From Thermoproteota archaeon (GTDB lineage Archaea > Thermoproteota > Methanomethylicia > Nezhaarchaeales > WYZ-LMO8): a stretch of DNA of 5,275 nucleotides. Location of the stretch: NCBI GenBank assembly GCA_011605835.1, contig JAAOZJ010000116.1, positions 1 to 5,275 on the forward strand, in the 5' to 3' direction. Each line of letters opens with the position of its first letter. The stretch's first letter is position 1. The notes under the pieces were generated by a model that was given only the letters and a program-made list of their open reading frames with translations, did no database searches and was not told the DNA's origin. The translations under genes were made by a program, and so were the position numbers. Below, piece after piece: positions 1 to 4,846 of the stretch.

Positions 1-606
1 CCAGTAGTCGAAGCCCAAGCGCTCCGCCACCTTCTTCGCCACTACGTCAAATCCGCCCGTTATCAGCACAGTTATGAAGCCCATGCTCTTCAACGTCTTG
101 ACGACCTCTTCGGCCCCCTTCGAGATGGGGAGCTTTTCAGCTACCTCCTCTATAACCTTAATAGGGAGGCCCTTCAGAAGCCTCACCCTTTCCCTCAATG
201 CGTACTCGAAATCTACCTCCCCGTTCATGGCTCTTCTGGTTAGCTCCGCAACTCTCTCCTGAACCCCAGCACACTTGGCTATTTCATCTATCGCTTCTGC
301 TTCTAAGATCGTGCCGTCCATGTCGAAAGCTATGAGCTTCTTGGCCTTGGACCTGCCTTCTTCGTCTTCTATCGCTATACCGATACCCATTTCTAACGCC
401 CTCTCCTTCAACTTCTTGATGAGCTCCTCTTTGCTACAACTTATCCTGCTGATGTCCACTACCATGCTCATGACGAAGAGGTCAGACAACGTGGAGGCCC
501 TGATGGACTTTATGTTACCGTTGACCTCGGCCACGGCCGAAGTTATGCCAGCGACTATCCCTGGCTTGTCATAGCCAACGACAGTTACGAAGAGGTGGTC
601 GTCCAT
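1..606 (-). CDS. serB: Phosphoserine phosphatase SerB with N-terminal ACT domain (partial, C-terminus outside window)
   Basis: This frame is open from an ATG at 606-604 to the window edge and gives 202 residues. Residues 1 to about 85 look like an ACT-type regulatory domain (start MDDHLFVTVVGYDKPGIVAG). A HAD phosphatase domain follows. Its motif I is FDMDGT at 94-99, where D95 would be the phospho-acceptor and D97 the acid/base. An EAIDEIA cap segment lies near 104-110, and motif II is LITGGF at 181-186, with Thr where SerB often has Ser. The motif III lysine and the final acidic pair fall outside the window. The family hydrolyses O-phosphoserine to serine, the last step of the phosphorylated serine pathway; the ACT part probably senses an amino acid. 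No ATG, GTG or TTG lies between the upstream in-frame stop (642-640) and this ATG, so the start is firm. It lies 33 bases downstream of the kinase gene on the same strand. A related HAD phosphatase is possible, but the cap region fits SerB well. Confidence 0.9.
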   Translation of the reverse strand, partial: MDDHLFVTVVGYDKPGIVAGITSAVAEVNGNIKSIRASTLSDLFVMSMVVDISRISCSKEELIKKLKERALEMGIGIAIEDEEGRSKAKKLIAFDMDGTILEAEAIDEIAKCAGVQERVAELTRRAMNGEVDFEYALRERVRLLKGLPIKVIEEVAEKLPISKGAEEVVKTLKSMGFITVLITGGFDVVAKKVAERLGFDYW

Positions 607-635
607 CTCGATGACCTGGATAAGCTGTGAGAAAG

Positions 636-648
636 CCTTTTATAAAGG
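636..648 (-). promoter_or_regulatory. Candidate TATA box for serB, overlapping the upstream stop codon
   Basis: Read on the minus strand, this stretch is CCTTTATAAAAGG, a good archaeal TATA-like core (TTTATAAAA at 646-638). Transcription would begin about 26 bases downstream, near 616, leaving a leader of about 10 bases before the serB ATG at 606. The TAA stop of the preceding kinase gene (642-640) lies inside the element. The BRE position upstream is not purine-rich, so the promoter is a guess. If real, serB can be transcribed without the kinase gene. Confidence 0.4.
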
Positions 649-1932
649 TGTCCGATCGTACTTCGCAATCTCTCTAAAATCTTCATCAAGCTTAATTAAG
701 CCAACTTGGATCACGCCTATCGCGTCCTCGACCGGCGTCAGGAGCTCTACGACCCTCTTTGAGTAATCTATCTCGCGAATTAGCCCAAGTCCCAAGTACG
801 AGAGATCTGTGCCCAGAAGGCCAACGATGAGCCCCCTTTCTTCCCCGGGCCACGTTAGTACCACTTCTTCCTTCCCGTACTTCTTCGCCACTTCCTCCTC
901 CATCTTGAGCTTGCTTCCTAAGGGTTCCCTGCTCACGAGAAATAAGGAGTCCCTACCCTCTTCACCGTAGATCAGATTTAACGCTAATTCTCTGCCGTAC
1001 CTCTCTAGTTCTTCCTCACTTAGCACGGTCCCCGTTGCGAACAAAGAGTACATGAGCCTTGCACTTGTTAGGCTGACTTTTCTGACCTTGGCGTTTGCGA
1101 AGTAGTTTCTGTAGACGGATTCCCTCCTCGCTTTCCTCTCCTCCCTAGTCTTGAGCTTTACCGCTGGCGATGGTTGTACTCTGATCACCTTGATGTCGCT
1201 CTTCTCGAAGGGCTTAATTAGGTGCTCCACCTCGTTGGCCCTCTGAATAAGGACTAGGTAGTTTGGATGTATCGTAGCGATGACGTTATACTTCAGCTCG
1301 CGAGCTCCTCGACCGTTAATCCAGCCACTGGTATTGATGATTATTAAGTCGCACCCCCTTTTTAGAGCTTCATCGTATAGCTCCTTAGTAGCGACCACGA
1401 TTCGCTGTATTACGCTCGCTGGAGACACCGAGCCCACAAAGCGGGCTGAGAACGTCTTTACGCTCTCAAGGGAGTGCACCGGCTTCTCGACTATGCCTAG
1501 CCCTATAGTCGTCGGCACCGATATTTCGGTCTGCCCCGGGTCTTTGTCTATTATCCCGACCTTAAAACCCTTGCTTAGTGCACAATTAGCGAGGTACGTG
1601 CAGAAGGCTGTCTTGCCGCTGTCGACGTCGCCTAGGACTATGCAGCTCAAAGGTTTAGAGCTTTGAGAAAGCATCGATTCGACGGCCACGACCCACTCTG
1701 TCGGGATCACGGTCTCTGACGAAGCTTCAACTTTGGCATCGTTGCCTAGGCGAAGCTCTATTGTCGAATCTTCGACGAACTCAACGACAAGCGACTTATA
1801 TCTAGGCACTACGACTTGTTCCCTGGACCTGATTACTGAGCCCAATATTGATATAGCACCCTCCAGCACCCTCATACTCGCAGGTCCGTCGATCTTTAAT
1901 ACGGTCCCTTGTTTCTCTCTAATCTTCTTCAT
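640..1932 (-). CDS. GRC3/Clp1-family polynucleotide 5'-hydroxyl kinase
   Basis: This 430-residue protein has the layout of archaeal Clp1/GRC3 RNA kinases, which phosphorylate 5'-OH ends of RNA or DNA with ATP/GTP and act in RNA processing or repair. An N-terminal beta-rich segment (about 1-90) precedes the P-loop GDVDSGKT (101-108, within SCIVLGDVDSGKTAF). The characteristic DKDPGQTE follows at 129-136, and a Walker-B-like strand leads to NTSGWI (200-205). A lid-like basic stretch REERKARR is at 263-270, and a C-terminal beta-rich domain (about 285-430) ends the protein. The ATG at 1932 is the only sensible start, because the upstream codons reach an in-frame TAA at 1959-1957 with no ATG, GTG or TTG. 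It is the first gene of a minus-strand pair with serB. The family call is strong. Substrate preference (tRNA, rRNA or general 5'-OH ends) cannot be read from the sequence. Confidence 0.88.
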   Translation of the reverse strand: MKKIREKQGTVLKIDGPASMRVLEGAISILGSVIRSREQVVVPRYKSLVVEFVEDSTIELRLGNDAKVEASSETVIPTEWVVAVESMLSQSSKPLSCIVLGDVDSGKTAFCTYLANCALSKGFKVGIIDKDPGQTEISVPTTIGLGIVEKPVHSLESVKTFSARFVGSVSPASVIQRIVVATKELYDEALKRGCDLIIINTSGWINGRGARELKYNVIATIHPNYLVLIQRANEVEHLIKPFEKSDIKVIRVQPSPAVKLKTREERKARRESVYRNYFANAKVRKVSLTSARLMYSLFATGTVLSEEELERYGRELALNLIYGEEGRDSLFLVSREPLGSKLKMEEEVAKKYGKEEVVLTWPGEERGLIVGLLGTDLSYLGLGLIREIDYSKRVVELLTPVEDAIGVIQVGLIKLDEDFREIAKYDRTPL

Positions 1933-1965
1933 AACGACTCGAACTCCGCGAGACCCTTACCACAG

Positions 1966-1978
1966 CCTTTAATTTCGC
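1966..1978 (-). promoter_or_regulatory. BRE/TATA promoter of the kinase gene
   Basis: On the minus strand this reads GCGAAATTAAAGG: a purine-rich BRE-like GCGAAA (1978-1973) directly followed by the TATA-like TTAAAG (1972-1967). Initiation about 26 bases downstream falls near 1944, giving a leader of about 12 bases before the ATG at 1932. It lies back to back with the promoter of the RadB-like gene on the other strand. Confidence 0.55.
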
Positions 1979-1984
1979 CCAATT

Positions 1985-1996
1985 CTAAGCTTTATC
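1985..1996 (+). promoter_or_regulatory. TATA-box promoter of the RadB-like/carS pair (near-leaderless)
   Basis: The plus strand reads TAAGCTTTATC, with a TATA-like core CTTTATC at 1990-1996. Initiation about 26 bases downstream falls at about 2019-2020, only a few bases before the GTG at 2023. This would give a practically leaderless transcript and supports that start codon. With the kinase promoter, it makes a compact divergent control region of 90 bases. Confidence 0.5.
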
Positions 1997-2022
1997 TCCG
2001 ATAACCACAACATCCACCAGAG

Positions 2023-2724
2023 GTGCTCCTCATAAGGCTTAAATTGGGTTTACCAAGAATCGATGAAGCTCTAGGGGGCGGGCTACGAAGAGGCGAGCTG
2101 ACCTTATTTTGTGGCGAACCCGGCTCGGGCAAGACTGCATTAACCTTGCAGCTAGCATCGAAGGGCTGTCACGAGGGCCTCAGAGTACTCTACGTGTACT
2201 CTGACGGCCTCTTTCCTTATCCGCGCCTCGAGTTACTGGCAAGAAAACGAGGAGCGCCATTAGACGACCTCTCATCGAAATTCTACGTCCTTCACTTAAA
2301 AAGCTTAGAGGGCTTGATTAATGTCGTGAGAAGGATGGAGCTCGCTCTCTTAAACTACGACCTAGTAATCTTTGACACGTTCACAGCCCCTTACAGATCT
2401 ATCAAGGTAGAGAACAAGCGCGAAGCAGTCCTCCACAACAAGAAGTTGAACCAGATAGCCGCAATTTTGAAGAAGCATGCAATTGACTATGGGGAGTGGG
2501 TAGTGTTGACGAGCCGCTTGAGGAGTCCCGCAACCGACGAGGAGATTCTCGAAGACCTCGTGGCATCGAACGTACTGACTTACTGGTCGGACAACATAGT
2601 CTCAGTGGCGAAGACCGACCTCCCTCACCAAAGGAAAATATCCCTTTTAAAGATCCACGGTCAAGAGTCTAGGGTCGAAGTCACGACTCGAGTCGTAGAC
2701 GGCTTTCTAGAGGAGGTTGATTGA
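2023..2724 (+). CDS. RadA-paralogue/RadB-like RecA-superfamily ATPase
   Basis: This 233-residue protein is a single RecA-fold ATPase core with no N-terminal helix-hairpin-helix domain, as in RadB and other short archaeal RadA paralogues. A lead-in GLPRIDEALGGGLRRGE (9-25) precedes Walker A GEPGSGKT (31-38) in LFCGEPGSGKTALTLQL. Walker B is YDLVIFDTF (112-120). The later strand reads WVVLTSRLR (159-167), where RadA and RadB usually have a (V/L)TNQV-type motif. A role in recombination or recombinase regulation is inferred from family. The gene starts at GTG, supported by the promoter about 30 bases upstream; TTG at 2044 would cut into the conserved lead-in. Its TGA (2722-2724) touches the carS ATG, so the two are probably co-transcribed. 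It may be a crenarchaeal-type RadA paralogue (aRadC/KaiC-like) rather than a true orthologue of euryarchaeal RadB, so no symbol is given. Confidence 0.8.
   Translation: MLLIRLKLGLPRIDEALGGGLRRGELTLFCGEPGSGKTALTLQLASKGCHEGLRVLYVYSDGLFPYPRLELLARKRGAPLDDLSSKFYVLHLKSLEGLINVVRRMELALLNYDLVIFDTFTAPYRSIKVENKREAVLHNKKLNQIAAILKKHAIDYGEWVVLTSRLRSPATDEEILEDLVASNVLTYWSDNIVSVAKTDLPHQRKISLLKIHGQESRVEVTTRVVDGFLEEVD
2711..2720 (+). promoter_or_regulatory. Strong Shine-Dalgarno sequence for carS
   Basis: AGGAGGTTGA lies just before the carS ATG at 2725, inside the last codons of the RadB-like gene. It matches the archaeal 16S rRNA 3' end (GGAGGTGAT-type complement) at suitable spacing. This fits internal-cistron initiation in an operon and contrasts with the apparently near-leaderless first gene. 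Confidence 0.6.
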
Positions 2725-3228
2725 ATGGATCTTGCCTACGGCCTTGAGGTAGTAGTCAGCGCGATATCCTTCGCTCTGCCAGCTTATATAGCCAACATGG
2801 TGCCTCTCATCTTATCTAGGATAATTCATAAGAGGAGGCCGTTGGACATGGGTAGAAACTGGGTCGACGGGAAGAGGATCCTCGGGGACAATAAATCTGT
2901 AGAGGGCTTCGTGGTTGGGGTCTTAGCTGGGTTGGTCACAGGCTTCTTCTTGGGCAACTCATCTAGAGGTCTCTTAATGGGCTTAGGGGCCATGACTGGT
3001 GATGCATTAGGTTCCTTCATAAAACGCAGGCTCGACATAACTCAGGGCGAGCCTGCCCCCCTCCTTGATCAATACCTTTTCATATTAATGGCCTTACTGT
3101 TTAGCTATCTCGCTGGCTTCGTGGCTACATCAGATCAGCTTGCCGTAATACTGATAGCAACCCCGATCCTACATGTCTCAAGCAATTACATTGCTTACCT
3201 CCTCAAAATAAGGCAAAGACCCTTTTAA
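2725..3228 (+). CDS. carS: CDP-archaeol synthase (CTP:geranylgeranylglycerophosphate cytidylyltransferase)
   Basis: CarS (DUF46 family) transfers CMP from CTP to 2,3-bis-O-geranylgeranylglyceryl phosphate, making the activated lipid from which archaeal polar lipids are built, at the cytoplasmic membrane. This 167-residue protein is of normal family length and very hydrophobic. Likely membrane segments are about 6-31, 61-77, 81-98, 114-134 and 137-160. Family signatures are visible: PAYIANMVPLI (19-29), RRPLDMG (37-43), DGKRILGDNKSVEG (48-61, with Ser where Thr is common after the Lys), GDALGSFIKRRL (92-103) and PLLDQYLF (112-119). Two basic/polar loops (about 35-60 and 99-115) would carry the nucleotide and metal chemistry. 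It begins immediately after the stop of the RadB-like gene, behind a strong Shine-Dalgarno sequence. Recognition is confident. Confidence 0.92.
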   Translation: MDLAYGLEVVVSAISFALPAYIANMVPLILSRIIHKRRPLDMGRNWVDGKRILGDNKSVEGFVVGVLAGLVTGFFLGNSSRGLLMGLGAMTGDALGSFIKRRLDITQGEPAPLLDQYLFILMALLFSYLAGFVATSDQLAVILIATPILHVSSNYIAYLLKIRQRPF

Positions 3229-3261
3229 CATCTAGGGACTTCGCGATATGTACAGTTGAAT

Positions 3262-3380
3262 GTGGGTAAAAAACGGTCGACGACCTGGCCTCCCCCGCCC
3301 TAAAGGGCGGGTTCCCCTGGCGCAGGGAGGTTCGGGATTACATCTTCCCGTTTCGGGGATTTAATCCCAAACCCCTGCCC
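3262..3380 (+). ncRNA. Candidate structured RNA / orphan IS200-IS605-type (omega-RNA-like) 3' element
   Basis: A dense set of self-complementary blocks starts about 35 bases after carS. GGTC/GACC pairs 3275-3278 with 3282-3285. CCCGCCC (3294-3300), loop TAAA, and GGGCGGG (3305-3311) form a perfect 7-bp hairpin, embedded between CCTCC (3289-3293) and GGAGG (3326-3330). GGGATTA (3334-3340) pairs with TAATCCC (3362-3368) around an inner TTCCCG/CGGGGA stem (3345-3350/3354-3359, loop TTT). GCAGGG (3322-3327) can pair with CCCTGC (3373-3378), competing with the outer stem or forming a pseudoknot-like fold. The CCCGCCC-TAAA-GGGCGGG hairpin resembles those seen 3' of tnpB in archaeal IS200/IS605 elements, where omega-RNA guides lie; that comparison is from memory, not a search. 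No tnpA or tnpB lies in the window. A plain carS transcription terminator or 3' UTR fold is the main alternative. Confidence 0.4.
3294..3311 (+). terminator. GC-rich hairpin downstream of carS (possible terminator)
   Basis: A perfect 7-bp stem with a TAAA loop lies 65 bases after the carS stop. No T-run follows directly (the next bases are TTCCCC), so it does not look like a classical intrinsic terminator, and archaea terminate mainly at T-rich stretches. It is listed because its position suits 3'-end formation. It is also the core of the structured element described around it. Confidence 0.3.
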
Positions 3381-3425
3381 ATTACCTCCATCTCAATCGG
3401 GCTCGGGCTATGGATGAACTACTCA

Positions 3426-3470
3426 TCATCGCCAATAGCTTGAAGACTTTGATGTTCATCACCAAGAGCT
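3426..3470 (+). repeat. Imperfect 15-base direct repeat, 30-base period
   Basis: TCATCGCCAATAGCT (3426-3440) and TCATCACCAAGAGCT (3456-3470) match at 13 of 15 bases and start exactly 30 bases apart. A weaker relative, TCATCCCCGT, starts at 3491 and leads to AAAGAGC. Read on the minus strand, each unit contains GGNGATGA. The repeats could be binding sites for a regulator of radA or leftovers of an RNA gene, but two copies are too few to decide. Confidence 0.4.
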
Positions 3471-3486
3471 ATTAAATAAAGCTCTT
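3464..3486 (+). repeat. Inverted repeat with AT-rich loop
   Basis: AAGAGCT (3464-3470) and AGCTCTT (3480-3486) are perfect reverse complements around the nine-base spacer ATTAAATAA. The spacer is TATA-like, so a dimeric protein bound to the arms could cover a TATA element. As RNA it would be a 7-bp hairpin followed by the pyrimidine-rich CTCTTC. It overlaps the second copy of the direct repeat. It lies about 135 bases before the radA ATG, so a promoter here would give a long leader. Confidence 0.45.
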
Positions 3487-3572
3487 CTCTTCATCCCCGT
3501 ACTAAAGAGCGAGACTTTCAATTGTAAACTTCGAGGCTCACGGTCTAAGGCCCGCCCCTCAATCGACTCGCC

Positions 3573-3588
3573 TTTAAAACTCTTTATC
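3573..3588 (+). promoter_or_regulatory. radA promoter (two overlapping TATA-like cores)
   Basis: TTTAAAA (3573-3579) and CTTTATC (3582-3588) are both plausible TATA boxes. The first predicts initiation near 3602 and the second near 3611. The second leaves a 12-base leader before the ATG at 3623 and would exclude the in-frame GTG at 3608. The first would allow either start. Confidence 0.5.
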
Positions 3589-3622
3589 CTGGTCCGAGTT
3601 AGCTTAAGTGAAGTGTGGAGAG

Positions 3623-4591
3623 ATGTCGGAGAAGCCGAAGAGGCCGAGGGGGCTGACGGACCTTCCAGGGGTGAGCTCAGCCATAGCTGACAGGCTAGCG
3701 GTGGCCGGGTTCGGCACTATCGAGGCCCTCGCGGCGGCACTTCCTCAAGAGATAGCCTCGATCACTGGCCTCTCTCTGTCAGCAAGCCAGAAGATAATAA
3801 GTGCGGCCCGTGAGGCACTGGACTTAGGCTTTAAGACGGCAGACGAACTATATGAGAAGAGGATGAGGGTCGCGAGGATAACCACGGGTAGCAAGAACTT
3901 AGATAAGTTGCTGGGGGGTGGCGTCGAGACCCAAATAATAACCGAGTTTTACGGAGAATACGGGTCCGGTAAGACCCAGATATGTCACCAGCTATGCGTA
4001 AACGTTCAGCTCCCAAGAGACGGAGGAGGGCTAGAGGGCTCGGCCGTGTATGTCGACTGCGAGGGCACCTTCAGGCCTGAGAGAATAGTCTCCATGAGCC
4101 GAGCGCTCGGACTGGATCCTCAAAGAGCGCTCAAAAACGTGATAGTAGCTAGGGCGTACAATTCGGATCATCAAATGCTCATAGTCGACCAAGTGAAAGA
4201 CATAATAGGCGAAAAGAACGTGAAGCTCTTAGTCGTGGATAGCGTGACTGGCTTTTTCAGAGCAGAGTACCCTGGGAGGGAGACTCTAGTCATGAGGCAG
4301 CAAAAGCTCAATAAGCACTTGCACTCTCTCTCTAGGCTAGCCTACACTTACGAAATAGCGGTTGTCGTGACCAATCAAGTCATGGCTCGACCAGACGTCG
4401 TCTTCGGCGATCCCATAGCCGCCGTCGGAGGACATGTCCTATTCCACGTGCCAGGAGCGAGGGTCTTCTTGAGAAAGCTTAGAGGTTCTAAGCGGGTCGC
4501 AAGGTTAGTCGACTCTCCCTACCTGCCAGAGGGCGAAGTCGTGTTTGAAATAACCGAAGATGGTATCAGGGATCCCTCGGACTACGAGTAA
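3623..4591 (+). CDS. radA: DNA repair and recombination protein RadA (archaeal RecA/Rad51)
   Basis: RadA forms ATP-dependent filaments on single-stranded DNA and catalyses strand exchange in homologous recombination. Numbered from the ATG at 3623 (322 residues, usual for crenarchaeal RadA), an N-terminal helix-hairpin-helix DNA-binding domain spans about 8-60 (LTDLPGVSSAIADRL and the following helices). The FxxA-type polymerisation motif FKTADE is at 71-76. The core follows: Walker A GEYGSGKT (111-118), VYVDCEGTFRPERI (142-155), Walker B KLLVVDS (201-207) and FRAEYPGRE (212-220). Then come QQKLNKHLH (226-234), VVTNQVMARPD (248-258) with loop L2 after it to VGGH (268-271), and the C-terminal LPEGEVVFEITEDGIRD (301-317). 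All catalytic motifs are intact. ATG 3623 is preferred over in-frame GTG 3608, which would add MKCGE, because family members begin close to this point and GTGGAG lies just before it. It heads a plus-strand cluster with the zinc-ribbon and GcvH genes. Confidence 0.96.
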   Translation: MSEKPKRPRGLTDLPGVSSAIADRLAVAGFGTIEALAAALPQEIASITGLSLSASQKIISAAREALDLGFKTADELYEKRMRVARITTGSKNLDKLLGGGVETQIITEFYGEYGSGKTQICHQLCVNVQLPRDGGGLEGSAVYVDCEGTFRPERIVSMSRALGLDPQRALKNVIVARAYNSDHQMLIVDQVKDIIGEKNVKLLVVDSVTGFFRAEYPGRETLVMRQQKLNKHLHSLSRLAYTYEIAVVVTNQVMARPDVVFGDPIAAVGGHVLFHVPGARVFLRKLRGSKRVARLVDSPYLPEGEVVFEITEDGIRDPSDYE

Positions 4592-4605
4592 TGGTTTAGT
4601 CTCGC

Positions 4606-4624
4606 CATCTTCTAACGGAAGATG
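4606..4624 (+). promoter_or_regulatory. Intercistronic hairpin between radA and the zinc-ribbon gene
   Basis: CATCTTC (4606-4612) and GAAGATG (4618-4624) form a perfect 7-bp stem with a five-base loop (TAACG). It fills most of the 40-base gap and ends seven bases before the next ATG (4632), so it overlaps the place where a ribosome-binding site would lie. It could reduce translation of the second gene, mark an RNA cleavage site or protect the radA mRNA end. It is not followed by a T-run. Confidence 0.45.
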
Positions 4625-4631
4625 AACGCTT

Positions 4632-4838
4632 ATGAGTAAGCGCTCGGCTAAGAGTACGGTGTTGGGTTTGCCCGAGATAATAAAGTGCGCGAAGTGCGGC
4701 TACGTGCTCTACAAGGGCAACGACTTAATCCCGCCGAGGGATGTAGTCAGGAAGTTCGATGGGAAGTGCCCTAGGTGTTCTTCGACTCTCAGCCAGAATC
4801 CCGTATCGATAGAGGTCCGGGAGCTGAAGAAGTGGTAG
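4632..4838 (+). CDS. Small double-CxxC zinc-ribbon protein, function unknown
   Basis: This 68-residue basic protein has two CxxC knuckles, CAKC (19-22, followed by GY) and CPRC (46-49), separated by 23 residues. That is the standard spacing for a single zinc ribbon with four Cys ligands. The first 14 residues (MSKRSAKSTVLGLP) are basic and probably flexible. The middle contains NDLIPPRDVVRKFDGK and the end reads VSIEVRELKKW. No specific family is recognised; such small ribbons often bind nucleic acid or join transcription or translation complexes. It lies 40 bases after radA and 8 bases before the GcvH gene, on the same strand, so it is probably co-transcribed with them. The ATG at 4632 is chosen because the nearby ATG at 4622 opens a frame that stops after five codons. 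Existence as a gene is well supported by the cysteine pattern; function is open. Confidence 0.82.
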   Translation: MSKRSAKSTVLGLPEIIKCAKCGYVLYKGNDLIPPRDVVRKFDGKCPRCSSTLSQNPVSIEVRELKKW

Positions 4839-4846
4839 AATAGGCT

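Larger units (their letters stand above)
3381..3572 (+). other. Non-coding spacer upstream of radA
   Basis: No convincing gene was found in either direction. Reading frames are short and show no recognisable protein family. The stretch is richer in A+T than the hairpin array before it. It contains a 15-base imperfect direct repeat (3426-3440 and 3456-3470), an inverted repeat with an AT-rich loop (3464-3486) and, at its end, the radA promoter. No tRNA or rRNA signature is visible. Confidence 0.6.

Noticed and set aside
74..574. Plus-strand open frames within the serB region
   Set aside because: They are antisense to a well-matched ACT/HAD phosphatase, and their translations are low-complexity Ser/Leu-rich with no recognisable domain.
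1280..1972. Two plus-strand open frames opposite the kinase gene
   Set aside because: They lie antisense to a gene with intact P-loop and DKDPGQ motifs, with no promoter and no family resemblance.
2826..3038. Minus-strand 70-residue frame inside carS
   Set aside because: It lies wholly antisense to conserved CarS motifs, and its composition (Pro/Lys/Ser-rich) is typical of a shadow frame.
3331..3380. tRNA-like fragment (GGTTCGGGATT resembles a T-loop)
   Set aside because: No cloverleaf, acceptor stem or anticodon arm can be built; the bases are better explained by the extended hairpin.
3401..3462. Minus-strand C/D box small RNA (C-box-like GTGATGA at 3462-3456 and ATGATGA at 3429-3423)
   Set aside because: Two good C-box matches are present, but no CTGA D or D' box at suitable distance and no clear terminal stem. 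Chance from the GATGA-containing direct repeat is more likely.
3426..3470. CRISPR-like repeat/spacer pair
   Set aside because: Only two imperfect 15-base units with a 15-base spacer; far below CRISPR repeat length and number, and no cas gene nearby.
3608..3622. Upstream GTG start for radA
   Set aside because: It adds MKCGE, not expected in the family. The nearer TATA core predicts initiation after it, and the ATG at 3623 fits better, though the GTG cannot be fully excluded.
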